DNA of 42,374 nt from Globomyces pollinis-pini (Eukaryota > Chytridiomycota > Chytridiomycetes > Rhizophydiales > Globomycetaceae), in NCBI GenBank assembly GCA_025399215.1, contig MU621237.1, positions 1 to 42,374 of the forward strand. Direction: 5' to 3'. This document shows positions 40,920 through 42,374 of the stretch, piece after piece. Each line of letters begins with the position of its first letter. The stretch's first letter is position 1. A program made the translations under genes and the position numbers. The notes below the pieces were generated by a model. It saw only the letters and a list, made by a program, of their open reading frames with translations. It had not been told where the DNA came from and ran no database searches.

Positions 40920-42374
40920 ATGAAGTTCGATAGTTTTTTCCTCGTTTTTTTCGTTTTTTTCTCTATGCCAAAACGATTCCTGAACGTTGAATACTATGGA
41001 ACTAGAACTGATATAAACGTCACCGATATGGAAGACTTGAGTGAAGTCAATACAACCATCAAGGCCTATTTTGGTGAAGACATTCCAGCTCCAGCTTCTC
41101 GGATTCAACTCTATGACCAACAAGGAAAGCTTATTACAGATTTGGATAACATTCCTGAAGAATATTTTATTAAAGGAGGTTCTTGTGTTGTTATTGGTAT
41201 TCCAACTCCACGTTCAAGACAACCTACTCAAAGTGTTAATGGTAATCTATTTGTTATATTTATATTATTTTATAGAGCAAAACACAAGCGGAAATCCTAT
41301 GAAATTATTGAAACGAAGCCATGAAAGCGAAGAGTTTATTAGAATTAACCGGCTAGGTCTTCACAATGCCCAAGATGCTCTCAAATATCTGCTCTTTCGG
41401 TTTGAAAAGACTATTAATGTTTCCAAACTTCCCAAAAAACTTGAGTTTAGAGAAAATTGTTTGGAACACCGGCTAGATAGAAGATCAACTTCTTATAATT
41501 TGGATAAACAGGACAATATTAAGATTCTCTTGGCAGTATCTGGTGCAGGCAAAACTCGCACTCTTCTTGAATTGCTACATCATAACTTTGGGTATTATTT
41601 TGTTATCAACTCATCTGAGTCTGATTTTGGATCTGCGGATATGCACTCTTGTCGGGTTCAATGTGACAAAGATCCAGCCAACGCTGCAGCATACATAAAT
41701 TTGTTATATTTTGTGCGAGTTTCTGTATGCAACGAACTTATTAGGCTTGGATATAATAAGCCAGGTGACATTTTATACGCCCAACTGCATCCCTTGTCTT
41801 TCTTTGGAAAGGATGTTTTTGCAGTACTGTATGATGATCTTCTTGTGGACACAATGCATATGTACAAGGGACTGGAAGAAGCTTTTCCATTTCTGGTAAT
41901 CGATGAAATCCAGCGGTCAATTGAGGGCCAGCATATCCACCGTCTGCCAGAAAGTAATAATCATCGGCCTTTCTATTCACCTCTGCTATATTACACCAAG
42001 AAATTGGGAAAGTTTACCAGTTTCATAGTAGCTGGCACTGGCATTAACTTTGAATATATCCAAGAACTGCTTGGGTCTGCGGCAATGAAGCCAGGACAAT
42101 ATTTCTGTCATCAAACTATCTCGAATTTTGACTCGCTGACACCAGAATTCATAACAGACTATTCAAGAACTGTTCTCACCGAACGAGGGTGTACTGAGGT
42201 CGAAGATGTGGTCTCAAAAATCAACTCGTTCACTCTTTGCCACGGACGCGCCAGATTCCTGGCATATATTATTGATGACTATTTTAGTACAAATGATATT
42301 GACCTGTCCATGAGTTCATTTATGAACAATATCTCAAATGTAGAATCTCCGATTTTCCCCTTGCGATTCTTACA
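40920..42374 (+). CDS. Crinkler (CRN)-type effector with P-loop NTPase, 3-prime partial
   Basis: Exons 40920-41241 and 41276 to the window end (473 codons visible) with a 34-nt intron in phase 1. The ATG at 40920 opens a Phe-rich hydrophobic stretch (FFLVFFVFFS) that could act as a signal; an inner ATG at 40965 would start directly at the ubiquitin-like CRN header (MPKRFLNVEYYGTR, IKAYFGEDIPAPASRIQLYD). Around residue 195 is a Walker A motif (AVSGAGKTRTLLELL) and around residue 313 a Walker B-like FPFLVIDEIQ, the NTPase module of CRN proteins. CRNs are modular intracellular effectors of oomycetes and some fungi that act in host nuclei. The C-terminal effector module lies beyond the window. 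Two minus-strand frames (41658-41980) are shadows. Confidence 0.85.

Noticed and set aside
41658..41980. Two minus-strand frames at the window end
   Set aside because: They oppose the long Crinkler-type frame with Walker motifs that runs off the window.

Overview
This is nuclear DNA of an AT-rich eukaryote using the standard genetic code. The best guess is an early-diverging, probably zoosporic fungus or close relative (chytrid, Rozella or aphelid grade). The reasons are a ubiquitin-eS31 fusion with the fungal-type Ser19, Thp3/LENG8, Snx4, a GDE1-type phosphodiesterase, an RNF32 homologue (a protein associated with flagellated lineages), and a Crinkler-type effector as found in chytrids, Rozella, Rhizophagus and oomycetes. 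The species cannot be named from the sequence. No rRNA, tRNA, CRISPR array or intact transposon was seen.

The dominant feature is intron size. I placed 66 introns by hand, keeping frame, GT-AG ends and family alignment. Of these, 58 are 24-39 nt long. Most of the short open frames here are therefore exons of split genes. Several of the few longer introns divide exactly into back-to-back GT...AG units of the usual size: 111 nt as 28+31+26+26 and 156 nt as 41+29+29+28+29 in the actin-capping beta gene, and 67 nt as 35+32 in the RNF32 gene. A 60-nt intron reads as 29+3+28, and in a PASK-like kinase two 29-nt introns flank a 19-nt exon carrying the catalytic lysine. These tandem intron stacks are the most unusual thing in the window.

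Layout. 1-6 kb: a proline-rich repeat protein cut by the window edge, mitochondrial ribosomal proteins mL50 and bL35m, a frameshifted unknown, a 4-TM protein, and an FTS/AKTIP-like UEV protein fused to a leucine-rich C-terminus. 6-14.7 kb: a coiled-coil protein, capping protein beta, an alpha-helical unknown, RNF32, a gene-poor higher-GC island, and a protein with five GATA-like fingers. 14.8-26.4 kb: Snx4, a GNAT-like protein, disordered unknowns, a cyclic-nucleotide-binding channel relative, an HGD-type kinase-like protein, and a PASK-like kinase. 26.5-34.2 kb: ubiquitin-eS31, a six-exon microexon gene, and three tandem secreted or membrane-anchored histidine phosphatases (MINPP-like) with a small secreted Ala/Gly-rich protein inserted in opposite orientation. 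34.6-42.4 kb: Thp3/LENG8, a Nudix hydrolase, a glycerophosphodiesterase, a CCCH-finger protein, and a Crinkler-type NTPase running off the window end.

Most genes are housekeeping and not organised by pathway. The exceptions are the phosphatase cluster, which looks like local expansion of an extracellular phosphate-scavenging or host-interface function, and the Crinkler gene, a candidate host-directed effector.
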